A DNA stretch of 64,000 bases from contig NZ_CP132335.1 of assembly GCF_030758295.1 (NCBI RefSeq), positions 744,001 through 808,000 of the forward strand. The letters run 5' to 3'. The stretch is from Pararhizobium sp. IMCC21322 (GTDB lineage Bacteria > Pseudomonadota > Alphaproteobacteria > Rhizobiales > GCA-2746425). The notes under the pieces are model-generated. The model was not told where the DNA came from. It did no database searches and was given only the letters and a program-made list of their open reading frames with translations. This document shows, piece by piece, positions 24,570 to 33,902 of the stretch (positions within the stretch are counted from its first letter, which is position 1; every line of letters starts with the position of its first letter). The translations under genes and the position numbers were made by a program.

Positions 24570-25205
24570 TCAGCGAAGACTGTTTGCACGTTGAATAAAC
24601 AGCCATGCCATTGTGATCACCGTACAAAAAGCAATGAGACCCAGATAACGCTCATAGATGCCATCAATGCTGTCTGGCAGAAAAAAGAAAATCGGGGCCG
24701 AGATCGTCCAGAGTATTGAAAGAGCGATGAGTATGCGACCAAAGTTGCGTCCGGAACGACGCGCGCCTTGCGCCATGGCCCATGGCAGTGCTGCCATTAG
24801 CAGGCCGAGGGCGTAGACGAGATAGATGTGGATCACGACCCCATCGCGGTCATTGTCACCATATTCGTTGCGTGCGCCCACCAAAAATACAATGAGCCCG
24901 AGCACGGAGAAACCGATAATTCCAAAACTCCAGCTCCTCCCGCCCAGATGAACGTGAGCGGCCAGCAAAGCGACAGATATGAGCGACGCCGAAAACGCGT
25001 AAATGCCAATATCGACGATGAACTCGTATTTACCCGCGCCCAGATCGCTGATCGTGTCCGCGATCCAGTCATGATCGGGCACGACGAAATCCGCGATCAA
25101 AATAGCGATCCCGAACACAATGCAGCCAAAGATCGCATACCATCCGAGTGCGCGCATGAGCCCGGGTCTTTCATGAGCCCCTGGCAACCCGGTCTCGTCC
25201 ATCAT
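24570..25205 (-). CDS. DUF998 family membrane protein
   Basis: 211 residues with six hydrophobic segments; the DUF998 pattern is seen in VVPDHDWIADTISDLGAGKYEFIVDIGIY and GARNEYGDNDRDGVVIHIYLVYALGLL. GAGGAG precedes the tandem ATGs. It is the first gene of a two-gene operon with DUF421, driven by an EcfG-type promoter with a 17-bp spacer, which ties it to the stress regulon seen at 1-15768. Confidence 0.85.
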   Translation of the reverse strand: MMDETGLPGAHERPGLMRALGWYAIFGCIVFGIAILIADFVVPDHDWIADTISDLGAGKYEFIVDIGIYAFSASLISVALLAAHVHLGGRSWSFGIIGFSVLGLIVFLVGARNEYGDNDRDGVVIHIYLVYALGLLMAALPWAMAQGARRSGRNFGRILIALSILWTISAPIFFFLPDSIDGIYERYLGLIAFCTVITMAWLFIQRANSLR

Positions 25206-25233
25206 CAGCAGCTCTCCTCGTTAATGATTGCCC

Positions 25234-25259
25234 AACGCAGCTTTCAGGCAAATCGTTCC
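25234..25259 (-). promoter_or_regulatory. EcfG-type promoter for the DUF998-DUF421 operon
   Basis: Minus strand: GGAAC (25259-25255), 17-bp spacer, CGTT (25237-25234), 28 bp before the ATG at 25205. Confidence 0.65.
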
Positions 25260-25394
25260 AGATGCACCCACTCTTGGTTAAAGGCAATCGTGTACTCTGG
25301 GTTTGGTATAAGCGTGCTGCGTCCGCGATGATAGAAAATTTGATGACCCAAAGCTCCGACAGTAAAAGCTGAAAAAAGTAGTCCGACCCTGGCG

Positions 25395-26036
25395 ATGGTG
25401 GAAAACGCTGTGAACAATATGCCCCGCCAAACTCCAATAGAAAACCGAAACCGAGCCCTCATCGCACTGACAGCGCTGACTGCGATCCGCGTTGGCGCCC
25501 AAATTTCGCTCAAACTCAAACATTTTGACCTAAACAGAATGTTGGTTCGTCAAATCCCTCAAGAGGTTGCGACCAAGTTCAGCAAGAGAATAGACACCTT
25601 TGTTCGCCCGTTTAGCGAGGCATTGGCGCAAATCTGTCTGGGCTGGGGGTGCTACCTCAAAGACGTTGAACTTTTTGCTGGCGACGATCCGCTGTTTCCC
25701 AAACCTGCCATGGGGCACCATGTAAATAATTGTTTTGCGGTGACCGATTTATCACGGGAACATTGGGCGGGTACTGCGCCGGTCCGTTTCATCATGATGC
25801 AGGCTTTTGATGACGCTGGAATTCCGCTTCTTACACCACACCGCTTCCGGCATATGCTTGTTAATGACCGATATGAGCGTGGGCTGAATGTCGCTGAGAT
25901 GAAGGCTTTGAGCCGGAACCTTGGCCATGAAAGCGCAATGACGACGCTCATAAGTTATGGGACCATTGCCGCCGAGCAACAAGGGCGGCTCATTCGAGGC
26001 ATCAAAAGCAATCATGAGGACAAACCATTCACCTAA
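25395..26036 (+). pseudogene. Tyrosine recombinase, N-terminally truncated
   Basis: The 213-residue frame covers only the catalytic domain: Arg in ALTAIRVGAQISLKLKHF, the H-x-x-R-H box in TPHRFRHMLV, LGHESAMTT and the nucleophile Tyr in ISYGTIA. The N-terminal arm- and core-binding domains (150-200 residues in relatives) are missing and no upstream frame supplies them. All catalytic residues remain, but without the binding domains it is unlikely to be functional. It marks the left end of the restriction-modification island. Confidence 0.7.
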
Positions 26037-26147
26037 TCGCAACTCCGGGATGTGCTCAAGAGCGTTGCATCAGAGAAATTGAATGATGCAATCTGATTCA
26101 GGCGTGATGTATGGTAACGAATCAAGTGGGTTTTGGGGGCGATTTAC

Positions 26148-27704
26148 GTGACGGATGATCAAAAGAAAAAGCTGGAGCAAAAGCTCTGGGATATTGCCAA
26201 CACCCTGCGCGGCAAGATGAATGCAGATGAGTTTCGTGATTATATCCTCGGGTTTATCTTCTACAAATATCTGTCCGAACGGCTCCATCTCTATGCCAAC
26301 TCGGTGCTGAAAGCGGACGGGATTGATTTTTGCGATCTGGATGAATCCACAGATGAGGGGCAGGCCTATCTGGATGCAGTGGCCGAAGCGGCGATTGGGG
26401 CGCTGGGCTATTTCCTCAAACCCTCGGAACTGTTCAGCGCAATTGTCAAGCGTGGCAGCAAGCCGGGGAATTTCATCCTTGAAGACCTTGCGCGCATTCT
26501 CAACAACATCGAACGCTCGACCATGGGCACGGAATCAGAAGATGATTTTGACGATCTGTTCTCTGATATGGATCTGACCTCCAACAAACTGGGCCGCACC
26601 GAAGAAGCCAAGAACACTTTGATCGCCAAAGTCCTGACCCATCTGGACGAGATCGACTTCGAGCTGGAAAAGGCTGACAGCGATGTGCTGGGCGATGCCT
26701 ATGAATATCTGATTGGCAAATTTGCCAGCGGAGCAGGCAAGAAGGCGGGGGAATTCTACACCCCGCAAGAGGTCAGTACGATCCTGGCCCGTATCGTCAC
26801 CACCGGCAAAACCCGGATCAAATCGGTCTATGATCCCACTTGCGGATCCGGCTCGTTGCTGCTGCGGGTCGCCAAGGAAGTCGAAGTGGGGGACTTTAAT
26901 GGTCAGGAAATGAACCGCACCACCTACAACCTAGCGCGCATGAACATGATTTTGCACGGGGTTCACTACCGCAATTTTGATTTAAAGCAGGAAGACACGC
27001 TGGAACATCCGCAACATGCGGACAAGCGTTTTGAGGCTGTGGTGGCCAACCCGCCCTTCAGCGCCAAATGGTCAGCCAATCCGCTGCTGCTGAATGATGA
27101 TCGCTACAGTCAATACGGGCGGCTGGCACCGGCCTCCAAGGCCGATTTTGCCTTTGTCCAGCACATGCTGCACCAGTTGGATGAGAACGGCACTATGGCC
27201 GTGATTCTGCCCCATGGTGTGCTGTTTCGCGGTGCGGCAGAGGGCCATATCCGCGAATACATCATCAAGCAAGGCAACTGGCTGGATGCGGTGATTGGCC
27301 TGCCGGCCAATATCTTTTACGGCACATCCATTCCCACCTGCATTCTGGTGTTCAAGAAATGCCGCGAACACCCTGAGGATATCCTGTTCGTCGATGCCTC
27401 AACCGGCTTTGAAAAAGCAAAAAACCAGAACTTTTTGCGGGCACAGGATATCGACAAGATCGTGCACACCTACCGCACGCGGGTAGTGGAGGAGCGGTTT
27501 TCACACCGCGCCCTGCTGGTTGAAGTGGCCGAGAACGATTATAACCTCAACATCCCGCGCTATGTGGACACGTTTGAACCCGAAGAGCCGATTGATCTGG
27601 CCGAAGTCGCTGCTGAGTTGCGGGCGAATGCAGCAGGCATGGCCGATCTGGACGCGCAGATTGCGGGGTTCTGCGCCGAGCTTGGGATCGAGGCTCCGGT
27701 ATGA
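26148..27704 (+). CDS. hsdM: Type I restriction-modification methyltransferase subunit
   Basis: I chose the GTG at 26148 (VTDDQKKKLEQKLWDIANTLRGKMNADEFRDYILGFIFYKYLSE) because this is where relatives begin; GGGGGCG precedes it. 518 residues. The AdoMet motif is DPTCGSGSLLL and the catalytic motif is NPPF (VVANPPFSAKW), as in N6-adenine methylases of the type I class. It works as M2S with HsdS to modify adenine and is needed for restriction with HsdR. Stop overlaps the hsdS start by 4 bp. Confidence 0.96.
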   Translation: MTDDQKKKLEQKLWDIANTLRGKMNADEFRDYILGFIFYKYLSERLHLYANSVLKADGIDFCDLDESTDEGQAYLDAVAEAAIGALGYFLKPSELFSAIVKRGSKPGNFILEDLARILNNIERSTMGTESEDDFDDLFSDMDLTSNKLGRTEEAKNTLIAKVLTHLDEIDFELEKADSDVLGDAYEYLIGKFASGAGKKAGEFYTPQEVSTILARIVTTGKTRIKSVYDPTCGSGSLLLRVAKEVEVGDFNGQEMNRTTYNLARMNMILHGVHYRNFDLKQEDTLEHPQHADKRFEAVVANPPFSAKWSANPLLLNDDRYSQYGRLAPASKADFAFVQHMLHQLDENGTMAVILPHGVLFRGAAEGHIREYIIKQGNWLDAVIGLPANIFYGTSIPTCILVFKKCREHPEDILFVDASTGFEKAKNQNFLRAQDIDKIVHTYRTRVVEERFSHRALLVEVAENDYNLNIPRYVDTFEPEEPIDLAEVAAELRANAAGMADLDAQIAGFCAELGIEAPV

Positions 27705-28936
27705 ATGAGCCAGCGTTGCGGTTTCCTGAGTTCGACGGGGAGTGGAAAGAAAAACCACTGGGTAGTTTAGTTGAGACTGTCACCAGCGGTTCCCGTGACT
27801 GGGCACAATACTATTCAAACACGGGTGCAAAATTTATCCGAATGACGAACATTCCAAGGGATGGCATTCAGTTAATGTTGTCTGATCTAAAGTATGTGGA
27901 GTTACCTACAACCGGCACGGAGGGTGCTAGAACTTCTTTGCAAAGCGGTGATATTCTTGTTTCGATCACAGCTGAGTTGGGGAAAATAGGCCTTGTTCCC
28001 CATGATCTTGGAGAAGCGTATATCAACCAACACACAGCGCTCGTTAGGCCGCAAAAAAAGGAAGTTGTGCCCCAATTTCTTGCGCAACTGCTTGCAACAA
28101 GATCGTCAAATAAGCGCTTAAACCGACTAAATGACTCTGGTGCAAAAGCAGGTTTGAACCTTGGAACTGTTCGGGCGTTCAAGGTCTGTCTGCCAAAGCC
28201 CGACGAACAAAAGAAAATCGCGGCGTTTTTGGGGGTGGTGGATGCCAGGATTGCAGCGCTGCGGGATAGGCAGGCGGGGCTGGAGCGCTATAAACGCGGG
28301 CTGATGCAAGCGTTGTTCAGCCAGCGGCTCCGCTTCACCAAACCAGACGGCACCGCCTTTCCCGATTGGGAAAAACGCAATCTCTCTTTCTATCTTAGTG
28401 AACCAAAAGCCCGAAATCGCGACTTATCATTTTCCAAAGATGATGTTTTGTCCGTGTCTGGTGACGTTGGATGCGTCAATCAAATCGAGCATATGGGTCG
28501 CTCCTATGCCGGGGTTTCTGTGAAGGACTATCACATAGTTCGAACAGGAGATGTCGTTTATACAAAAAGCCCGCTGAAGCTTAATCCGTATGGGATAATC
28601 AAGGCTAACTTCGGTCGCGACGGTATAGTTTCGACCCTTTATGCGGTTTATCGACCAACTGATAAGGCAGACGCCTTGTTCATTCACTACTATTTCAGTC
28701 TTGATGATAACTTGAATCGCTACCTTCGCCCCATCGTAAGGAAAGGAGCAAAAAATGACATGAAGGTGAATAACACCGATGTTCTGGGAGATGCTGTCTT
28801 TTTTCCATCACGCGACGAACAAGCCAAAATCGCCGACGCGCTCTCGGCCATGGACACCAAAATCGCCGCTGTGACGGGGCAGCTTGACCGGATGCAGGCC
28901 TTCAAAAAAGGTCTGCTGCAGCAGATGTTTGTGTGA
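27701..28936 (+). CDS. hsdS: Type I restriction-modification specificity subunit
   Basis: 411 residues with two target recognition domains (about 15-165 and 225-370). Each is followed by a conserved helical spacer: PDEQKKIAAFLGVVDARIAALRDRQAGLERYKRGLMQALF and SRDEQAKIADALSAMDTKIAAVTGQLDRMQAFKKGLLQQMF. This two-fold repeat defines HsdS and sets a bipartite target sequence that cannot be read from the gene. The TRDs have lower GC than the flanks, as is usual for these variable parts. Confidence 0.95.
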   Translation: MNEPALRFPEFDGEWKEKPLGSLVETVTSGSRDWAQYYSNTGAKFIRMTNIPRDGIQLMLSDLKYVELPTTGTEGARTSLQSGDILVSITAELGKIGLVPHDLGEAYINQHTALVRPQKKEVVPQFLAQLLATRSSNKRLNRLNDSGAKAGLNLGTVRAFKVCLPKPDEQKKIAAFLGVVDARIAALRDRQAGLERYKRGLMQALFSQRLRFTKPDGTAFPDWEKRNLSFYLSEPKARNRDLSFSKDDVLSVSGDVGCVNQIEHMGRSYAGVSVKDYHIVRTGDVVYTKSPLKLNPYGIIKANFGRDGIVSTLYAVYRPTDKADALFIHYYFSLDDNLNRYLRPIVRKGAKNDMKVNNTDVLGDAVFFPSRDEQAKIADALSAMDTKIAAVTGQLDRMQAFKKGLLQQMFV

Positions 28937-28964
28937 TGCGCTCACATAGCGATACATCAAAAGA

Positions 28965-29003
28965 TTGACATTTGTCATAAATTATATAAATAAATGACAA
29001 ATG
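28965..29003 (+). promoter_or_regulatory. Promoter and autoregulatory inverted repeat of the Xre/RES module
   Basis: TTGACA (28965-28970) is followed by a very A/T-rich -10 region. A perfect 10-bp inverted repeat, CATTTGTCAT (28969-28978) and ATGACAAATG (28994-29003), flanks that region with a 15-bp spacer, so a bound dimer would cover the promoter. AGGAG at 29006-29010 serves the antitoxin ATG. Confidence 0.75.
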
Positions 29004-29017
29004 GCAGGAGTAACCAC

Positions 29018-29428
29018 ATGGTGCAACTTTACCGCATTGAAACGCCACAGCCCGTTCCCCAGCCGGACTTTTCGGATGCCGAAGCCGGGGCGATGCAGCG
29101 TGCTGTTATTCGCCTGTTTGATCTGTGGGGCCTCACCGACAGGCAGGCTGCTGTGTTGCTGGGCGATATTTCGGAGCGGACCTATGCGCGTTGGAAAGAC
29201 GGGCAATATGGCCGCGTAAGCCGCGATCTTGCAGCGCGCCTGTCCAATTTGATGGGCATTCACAAAGCACTGCGCCTGTTGTTCAGCGAGGCTGCACGGA
29301 CCTATGCCTGGGTCAAGAAACCCAACAGCGACTTTGGCGGGCGCTCCGCACTTGAGGTAATGCTGAACGGCAATCTGACTGATCTCATGCGCATACGGCG
29401 CTATCTTGATGCACAAAGGTCCTTGTGA
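29018..29428 (+). CDS. Xre/MbcA/ParS-type antitoxin
   Basis: ATG at 29018 has AGGAG 7 bp upstream; 136 residues. An N-terminal Xre-like HTH (AVIRLFDLWGLTDRQAAVLLGDISERTYARWKDGQ) is followed by the C-terminal toxin-binding part (RSALEVMLNGNLTDLMRIRRYLDAQ) of the DUF2384 family. It should neutralise the RES toxin and repress the promoter at 28965-29003. Its stop overlaps the toxin start by 4 bp. Confidence 0.9.
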   Translation: MVQLYRIETPQPVPQPDFSDAEAGAMQRAVIRLFDLWGLTDRQAAVLLGDISERTYARWKDGQYGRVSRDLAARLSNLMGIHKALRLLFSEAARTYAWVKKPNSDFGGRSALEVMLNGNLTDLMRIRRYLDAQRSL

Positions 29429-30135
29429 CCGCGCCGACACATGCGCAGATTGTCTGGGCGCGCTATTACCGGCTGATCAACTCGGCCTATCCGCCGATTG
29501 ATGTGTTTGAAGACATTGCAGATCCGCAGGACTGGGCATTGCTCGCCCATGCCGAAAGTAAAACCAACCCGAGGCTGGCCGAGACAATCGGCAATCTCGA
29601 TCTGGTTCCGCAGGCGCGGCGCGTGGGTGGTCCAGGCGCTTCCTATGTCATGGCACCCTTTACCCATTGCACACCCGATAAGCCCGGCCGTTTTCACGAT
29701 GGCCATCGGGGTGCATTTTACGGGGCGGACCGGTTTGAAACAGCTATCGCCGAGACGGTGCATCATGTCGCCGGCTTCTTTTCGGCCACCAGTGAAGCTG
29801 CTGGGTGGGTCACCCAGATGCGTGAACTGATCGGTTCTGTGGACGCAGAGTTGATTGATATTCGCGGCGATGGCTTTGCCGATTTGCTTGATCCCGACAG
29901 CTATGCCGCGTCGCAGGCTTTTGCCGCAGAGATGATTGCAACCGGTGCTGACGGGATTGTTTACCCCAGCGTGCGCCAGCCTTATGGCCAGTGCTTTGCT
30001 GCATTCTATCCAGACATTCCCGATGTGCCGGTTCAGGGACGTCATTTTTCCTATCATTTTGACGGGCAACGCATTGATATGATCAAGGAATTAACCCTTG
30101 ATGGGCAAGGCTCTGTTTATGAGTTGGGGGACTAG
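29425..30135 (+). CDS. RES domain toxin (NAD+-consuming)
   Basis: 236 residues (GTG start in the ATGA-like overlap with the antitoxin). RES features: WARYYRLINSAYPPIDVFED near the start, GRFHDGHRGAFYGADRFETAIAETVHH in the middle (Arg, Tyr and Glu expected in the active site), and GADGIVYPSVRQ. RES toxins degrade NAD+ and arrest growth. The module stands between hsdS and hsdR on the same strand, 2 bp before hsdR, so the nuclease gene shares transcription with the toxin. Confidence 0.9.
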   Translation: MTAPTHAQIVWARYYRLINSAYPPIDVFEDIADPQDWALLAHAESKTNPRLAETIGNLDLVPQARRVGGPGASYVMAPFTHCTPDKPGRFHDGHRGAFYGADRFETAIAETVHHVAGFFSATSEAAGWVTQMRELIGSVDAELIDIRGDGFADLLDPDSYAASQAFAAEMIATGADGIVYPSVRQPYGQCFAAFYPDIPDVPVQGRHFSYHFDGQRIDMIKELTLDGQGSVYELGD

Positions 30136-30137
30136 AA

Positions 30138-33011
30138 ATGGCCGATTATCAATCTGAAGCACAACTTGAAGCCGATCTGGTCGAACGCCTCACCGGCCTT
30201 GGCTACGCCCCCGTCATTTTGCCGGATATGGACGCCATGCGCGTCAATTTGCGCGCACAACTGGGCAAGCATAATGGCGTCACCCTGTCAGATGCGGAAT
30301 TTGCCAAAGTGCTGAACCACCTCGACAAGGGCAATGTGTTTGAAAAGGCCAAGATTCTGCGGGACCGGATGCAGTTGACCCGCGATGATGGCACGCCGCT
30401 TTACCTGCAATTCCTCAACACCCGGGACTGGTGCCGAAATCAATATCAGATCACCACCCAGGTCATCGTCATCGGCCATCACAAGACCCGCTTTGACGTG
30501 ACCCTGCTGGTTAACGGCCTGCCACTGGTCCAGATCGAGTTGAAACGGCGCGGGATAGAATTGAAAGAAGCCTTCAATCAGATCAACCGCTATCAGCGTC
30601 ACAGTTTTTGGGCTGATAAGGGGCTGTTTGAATACGTTCAGCTGTTTGTCATCAGCAATGGGGTGAACACCAAATATTACGCCAACAACCGACATCAGGA
30701 TTTCAAACAGACATTTTTCTGGGCTGGGGAAGACAATGCGCCGATCACCCAATTGGATGCCTTTGCCGATGTGTTTCTGGAAAAATGTCACATCAGCAAG
30801 ATGATCAGCAAATATATCGTTCTGCACGAGAGCGATAAAATCCTGATGATCCTGCGCCCCTATCAATATTATGCGGTTGAGGCGATAGACGCACGGGTAA
30901 AGAATGGCCGCAAGAACGGCTATATCTGGCACACCACCGGCTCTGGCAAGACTTTGACCAGCTTCAAGGCTGCGCAGGTGCTGATTGAAAATCCCAAGGT
31001 GGACAAGGTGGTGTTCGTGGTGGACCGCGCCGATCTGGATTATCAAACCACAAAAGAGTTCAACTATTTCTCCGATGGCTCTGTTGATGGCACTGACAAT
31101 ACCAGGGCGCTGGTGGGGCAGTTGGGCGGCGATACCAGGCTGATCGTGACCACCATTCAGAAGCTGAACACGGCCATATCCCGCGACCGCTATGAAGGTG
31201 CATTGCAGGCGGTCAAGGACCAGCGCGTTGTCTTCATATTTGACGAATGCCACCGTTCGCAGTTTGGCGATACCCACAAGCGGATTGTGGCCTTCTTCAG
31301 CAAGGCGCAGATGTTCGGGTTTACCGGCACTCCGATCTTTGCCGAAAACACCGTGGGCAAGCGCACGACCAAAGATCTGTTCGATGAATGCCTGCACAAA
31401 TATGTCATCACCGACGCGATTGGGGATGAAAACGTGCTGCGCTTTTCAATCGAATATTGGGGCAAGCTGAAGCGCAAGGATGGCAGCCTGATCGACGAAG
31501 ATGTACCGGCCATCAATGTGAAAGAATTCTTTGACAGTCCCGACCGGATAAACGGCGTTGTTGACTGGATCATCCAGAACCACGACCGCAAGACCCACGA
31601 CAAGCAATTCAGCGCCATGCTGTGCGTCAGCTCGGTGGATGCGCTGATTGCCTATTACGAAGCTTTCAGGCGCAAGAAGCAGGCCGGCGAGCATCATTTG
31701 CGGGTCGCCACGATCTTTACCTATGGCCCGAATGAGGATGACCCTGATGCAAATGGCCTGATCGGAGACCCCGATCTGAATGTGGCCGACCTGCCTGTTG
31801 ATGTGCACAAGCGTGACAAGTTGGAGTCCTTCATTGCCGACTACAACGCCATGTACCAGACCAAGGAAACCGTGAAGACCAGCGCCGGGTTCTACACCTA
31901 TTACAATCATCTGAACAAACGGATGAAAGACCGCGACCGCAAGGATGCAAAGGATAAGGACAGGCTCGACATTCTTCTGGTGGTCAATATGTTCCTGACC
32001 GGCTTTGACGCCAAGAAACTCAACACGCTCTATGTGGACAAGAACCTGAAATATCATGGGCTGATCCAGGCCTTTTCGCGCACAAACCGCACGTTGGGTC
32101 AGTTGAAATCCCAGGGCAATATCGTGTGCTTCCGCAATCTGAAGCCCAACACGGATCAGGCGATCACACTGTTCTCGAATAAGGACGCCATCGAGACAAT
32201 TTTGATGGGCCCTTACGAAGATTATTTGAGCGCGTGCAATGATGCGATCAGGGAGTTGCTCGCAATCGCACCCGATCCCGAAGCGGTCGATGCCCTCCAA
32301 AGCGAAACCGAGATGCTTGCCTTCGTGAAGGCGTTTCGAAAAGTGATCCGGCTGTTGAATATTCTGGAAAGTTTTACCGATCACGATGCCGGGAATATCG
32401 ACCTGACCGCGCAGCAGATTGAGGATTTCAGCAGCAAATATCTGGACCTGCGAGATATCGGCCAAAAGGCAGATCCTGAAGGCGCGGCTTCCATATTGAA
32501 CGAAGTCGATTTTGAGCTGGAACTTATTCAGCGCGATGAAATCAATGTGGCCTATATTCTGGCTCTGTTGGCAGATATTCACGATGATGAAAACAGCGAC
32601 GATCCCGACATTCGATCCGCTGCCAGGCAAAAGCGTAAAATGGTGTCTGATCTGCTTGGGTCCGACGTGAAACTGCGCAGCAAACGTGAATTGATCGAAA
32701 AATTTATTGACGAACAGATGGTCGCTTTGAAACCAGGCGACGATGTTGCGTCTGCATTTTCTGATTTCTGGAGTGAAGAAAAGCAGAAAACAATCCGCGA
32801 AATGTGTGAAAGCGAAGGCCTGAAAATGGACGCGCTTCAGGTGATGATTGAAGAATATCATTTCTCCGGAAAAGAACCGCTTGGAGAGACAATCGTTGGC
32901 GCATTGAACGAACCGCCCAGGATATTGGAGCGCAAATCGATTGTGACACGCATCACAGAAAAAATGATGCGTCTGGTGCGGGTGTTTGATGACGATATGG
33001 GTGGTGTTTGA
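30138..33011 (+). CDS. hsdR: Type I restriction endonuclease subunit
   Basis: 957 residues. The N-terminal PD-(D/E)XK nuclease has RFDVTLLVNGLPLVQIELKRR (about 112-135). The SF2 translocase follows with Walker A HTTGSGKTLTS, the DEAD-like box FDECHRSQFG, GFTGTPIF and the C-terminal motif VNMFLTGFDAKKLNTLYVDK with QAFSRTNRT. With HsdM and HsdS it translocates DNA and cuts unmodified DNA. It starts 2 bp after the RES toxin gene, with GGGGG upstream of the ATG. Confidence 0.96.
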   Translation: MADYQSEAQLEADLVERLTGLGYAPVILPDMDAMRVNLRAQLGKHNGVTLSDAEFAKVLNHLDKGNVFEKAKILRDRMQLTRDDGTPLYLQFLNTRDWCRNQYQITTQVIVIGHHKTRFDVTLLVNGLPLVQIELKRRGIELKEAFNQINRYQRHSFWADKGLFEYVQLFVISNGVNTKYYANNRHQDFKQTFFWAGEDNAPITQLDAFADVFLEKCHISKMISKYIVLHESDKILMILRPYQYYAVEAIDARVKNGRKNGYIWHTTGSGKTLTSFKAAQVLIENPKVDKVVFVVDRADLDYQTTKEFNYFSDGSVDGTDNTRALVGQLGGDTRLIVTTIQKLNTAISRDRYEGALQAVKDQRVVFIFDECHRSQFGDTHKRIVAFFSKAQMFGFTGTPIFAENTVGKRTTKDLFDECLHKYVITDAIGDENVLRFSIEYWGKLKRKDGSLIDEDVPAINVKEFFDSPDRINGVVDWIIQNHDRKTHDKQFSAMLCVSSVDALIAYYEAFRRKKQAGEHHLRVATIFTYGPNEDDPDANGLIGDPDLNVADLPVDVHKRDKLESFIADYNAMYQTKETVKTSAGFYTYYNHLNKRMKDRDRKDAKDKDRLDILLVVNMFLTGFDAKKLNTLYVDKNLKYHGLIQAFSRTNRTLGQLKSQGNIVCFRNLKPNTDQAITLFSNKDAIETILMGPYEDYLSACNDAIRELLAIAPDPEAVDALQSETEMLAFVKAFRKVIRLLNILESFTDHDAGNIDLTAQQIEDFSSKYLDLRDIGQKADPEGAASILNEVDFELELIQRDEINVAYILALLADIHDDENSDDPDIRSAARQKRKMVSDLLGSDVKLRSKRELIEKFIDEQMVALKPGDDVASAFSDFWSEEKQKTIREMCESEGLKMDALQVMIEEYHFSGKEPLGETIVGALNEPPRILERKSIVTRITEKMMRLVRVFDDDMGGV

Positions 33012-33043
33012 GCAACCACTAAGGCTGCGGAAAGGGAATTTAC

Positions 33044-33696
33044 GTGGCATTGAGCGCACAAGAGTTGATCGAACTCGAACGATTAATCTCGGAATATCAG
33101 TCGCGCCTAGTTTGTGAATTTGATGATGAGAAATGGACCGCTGGCCGGTCAGACAACAAGTCTCTGTTAAAATACGAAATCTCAGAAAAGCCTGAAGCTG
33201 ATGATTTGAAAGAAGCTATCATGATTGCGGTCGCATCCCGTGAAAGTAAGGGAAAACTAGTTGCACCAAACCCTGACGATCACAATGCAGGAAGTCACTG
33301 CAAAGGTCACCAATGCCGAATCCGTAAGACGGCTTATGGCGAACTTACAAAGCAACTAACGAGTGCCTCCCAATCCATTGAGGCTGCTCAAAACTTTGAT
33401 GAAATCTATAAAATTGTCGACAAAGAAGCCCGACACGTCCATGGCGTAGGAGCACTTATGACCTATGATGTTGCCCAACGGATAGCGTTGTGGCGGGGGA
33501 AGATTATCACCCGAAACTCGTATATTTACACGCTACACCATTGAAATCGGCGAAATTTCTGATCCGTCCTGGTGTAAAAGGAAAGTTGAAACCGACCGGT
33601 TTTCCGGAACCGTTTCAAAAGTTGTCTTGCTCGAATATCGAGAATTTTCTGTGCGTGTATCACGATAAGATCAAGCGTGTATTAGCTGACAATTGA
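33044..33696 (+). pseudogene. Conserved hypothetical gene, broken by a frameshift near 33490
   Basis: Frame 1 (from the GTG at 33044) encodes ELIELERLISEYQSRL...KGHQCRIRKTAYGELTKQLTSASQ...HVHGVGALMTYDVAQRIAL and then loses sense. The +1 frame continues AGEDYHPKLVYLHATPLKSAKFLI...to the TGA at 33696. The break lies in a G-rich run (GTGGCGGGGGAAG); restoring one base gives about 217 residues. VHGVGALMTYDVAQRI resembles a helix-hairpin-helix, so a DNA-associated role is possible. Single-base error in the sequence is the alternative. Confidence 0.65.
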
Positions 33697-33828
33697 GCTC
33701 TGGAAACTTGATGGCCGCTTCGCAAAGCAACGGATGTCTCAGTGTGTCGGTACCAGGGATGACAAACACGCGGTGGTTACGTTTCAAATTAGCAGAGTAG
33801 TAAAACCCATCTAACTTACTGAAAGAAT

Positions 33829-33868
33829 TGGTGCATCCGGCAGGATTCGAATCTGGTATCATTGCCTT
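33829..33868 (-). repeat. tRNA-Arg 3'-end-like remnant
   Basis: Minus strand: GGCAATGATACC, the T-loop-like TTCGAAT, and CCTGCCGGATGCACCA, then A/T-rich sequence. Downstream sequence (CTGAAAGAATTGG on the plus strand) resembles that at 47367-47380. Only three of five T-stem pairs hold, so this is a decayed copy. It lies between the restriction-modification island and the catabolic cluster. Confidence 0.5.
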
Positions 33869-33902
33869 CTTTTTGCGTCGCTCATCCGCCATTGTCGGTT
33901 GC

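Noticed and set aside
31446-33059. 537-codon minus-strand frame opposite hsdR
   Set aside because: It is the antisense of a long, well-supported hsdR gene and has an unusual His/Phe/Ile-rich composition typical of such shadows.
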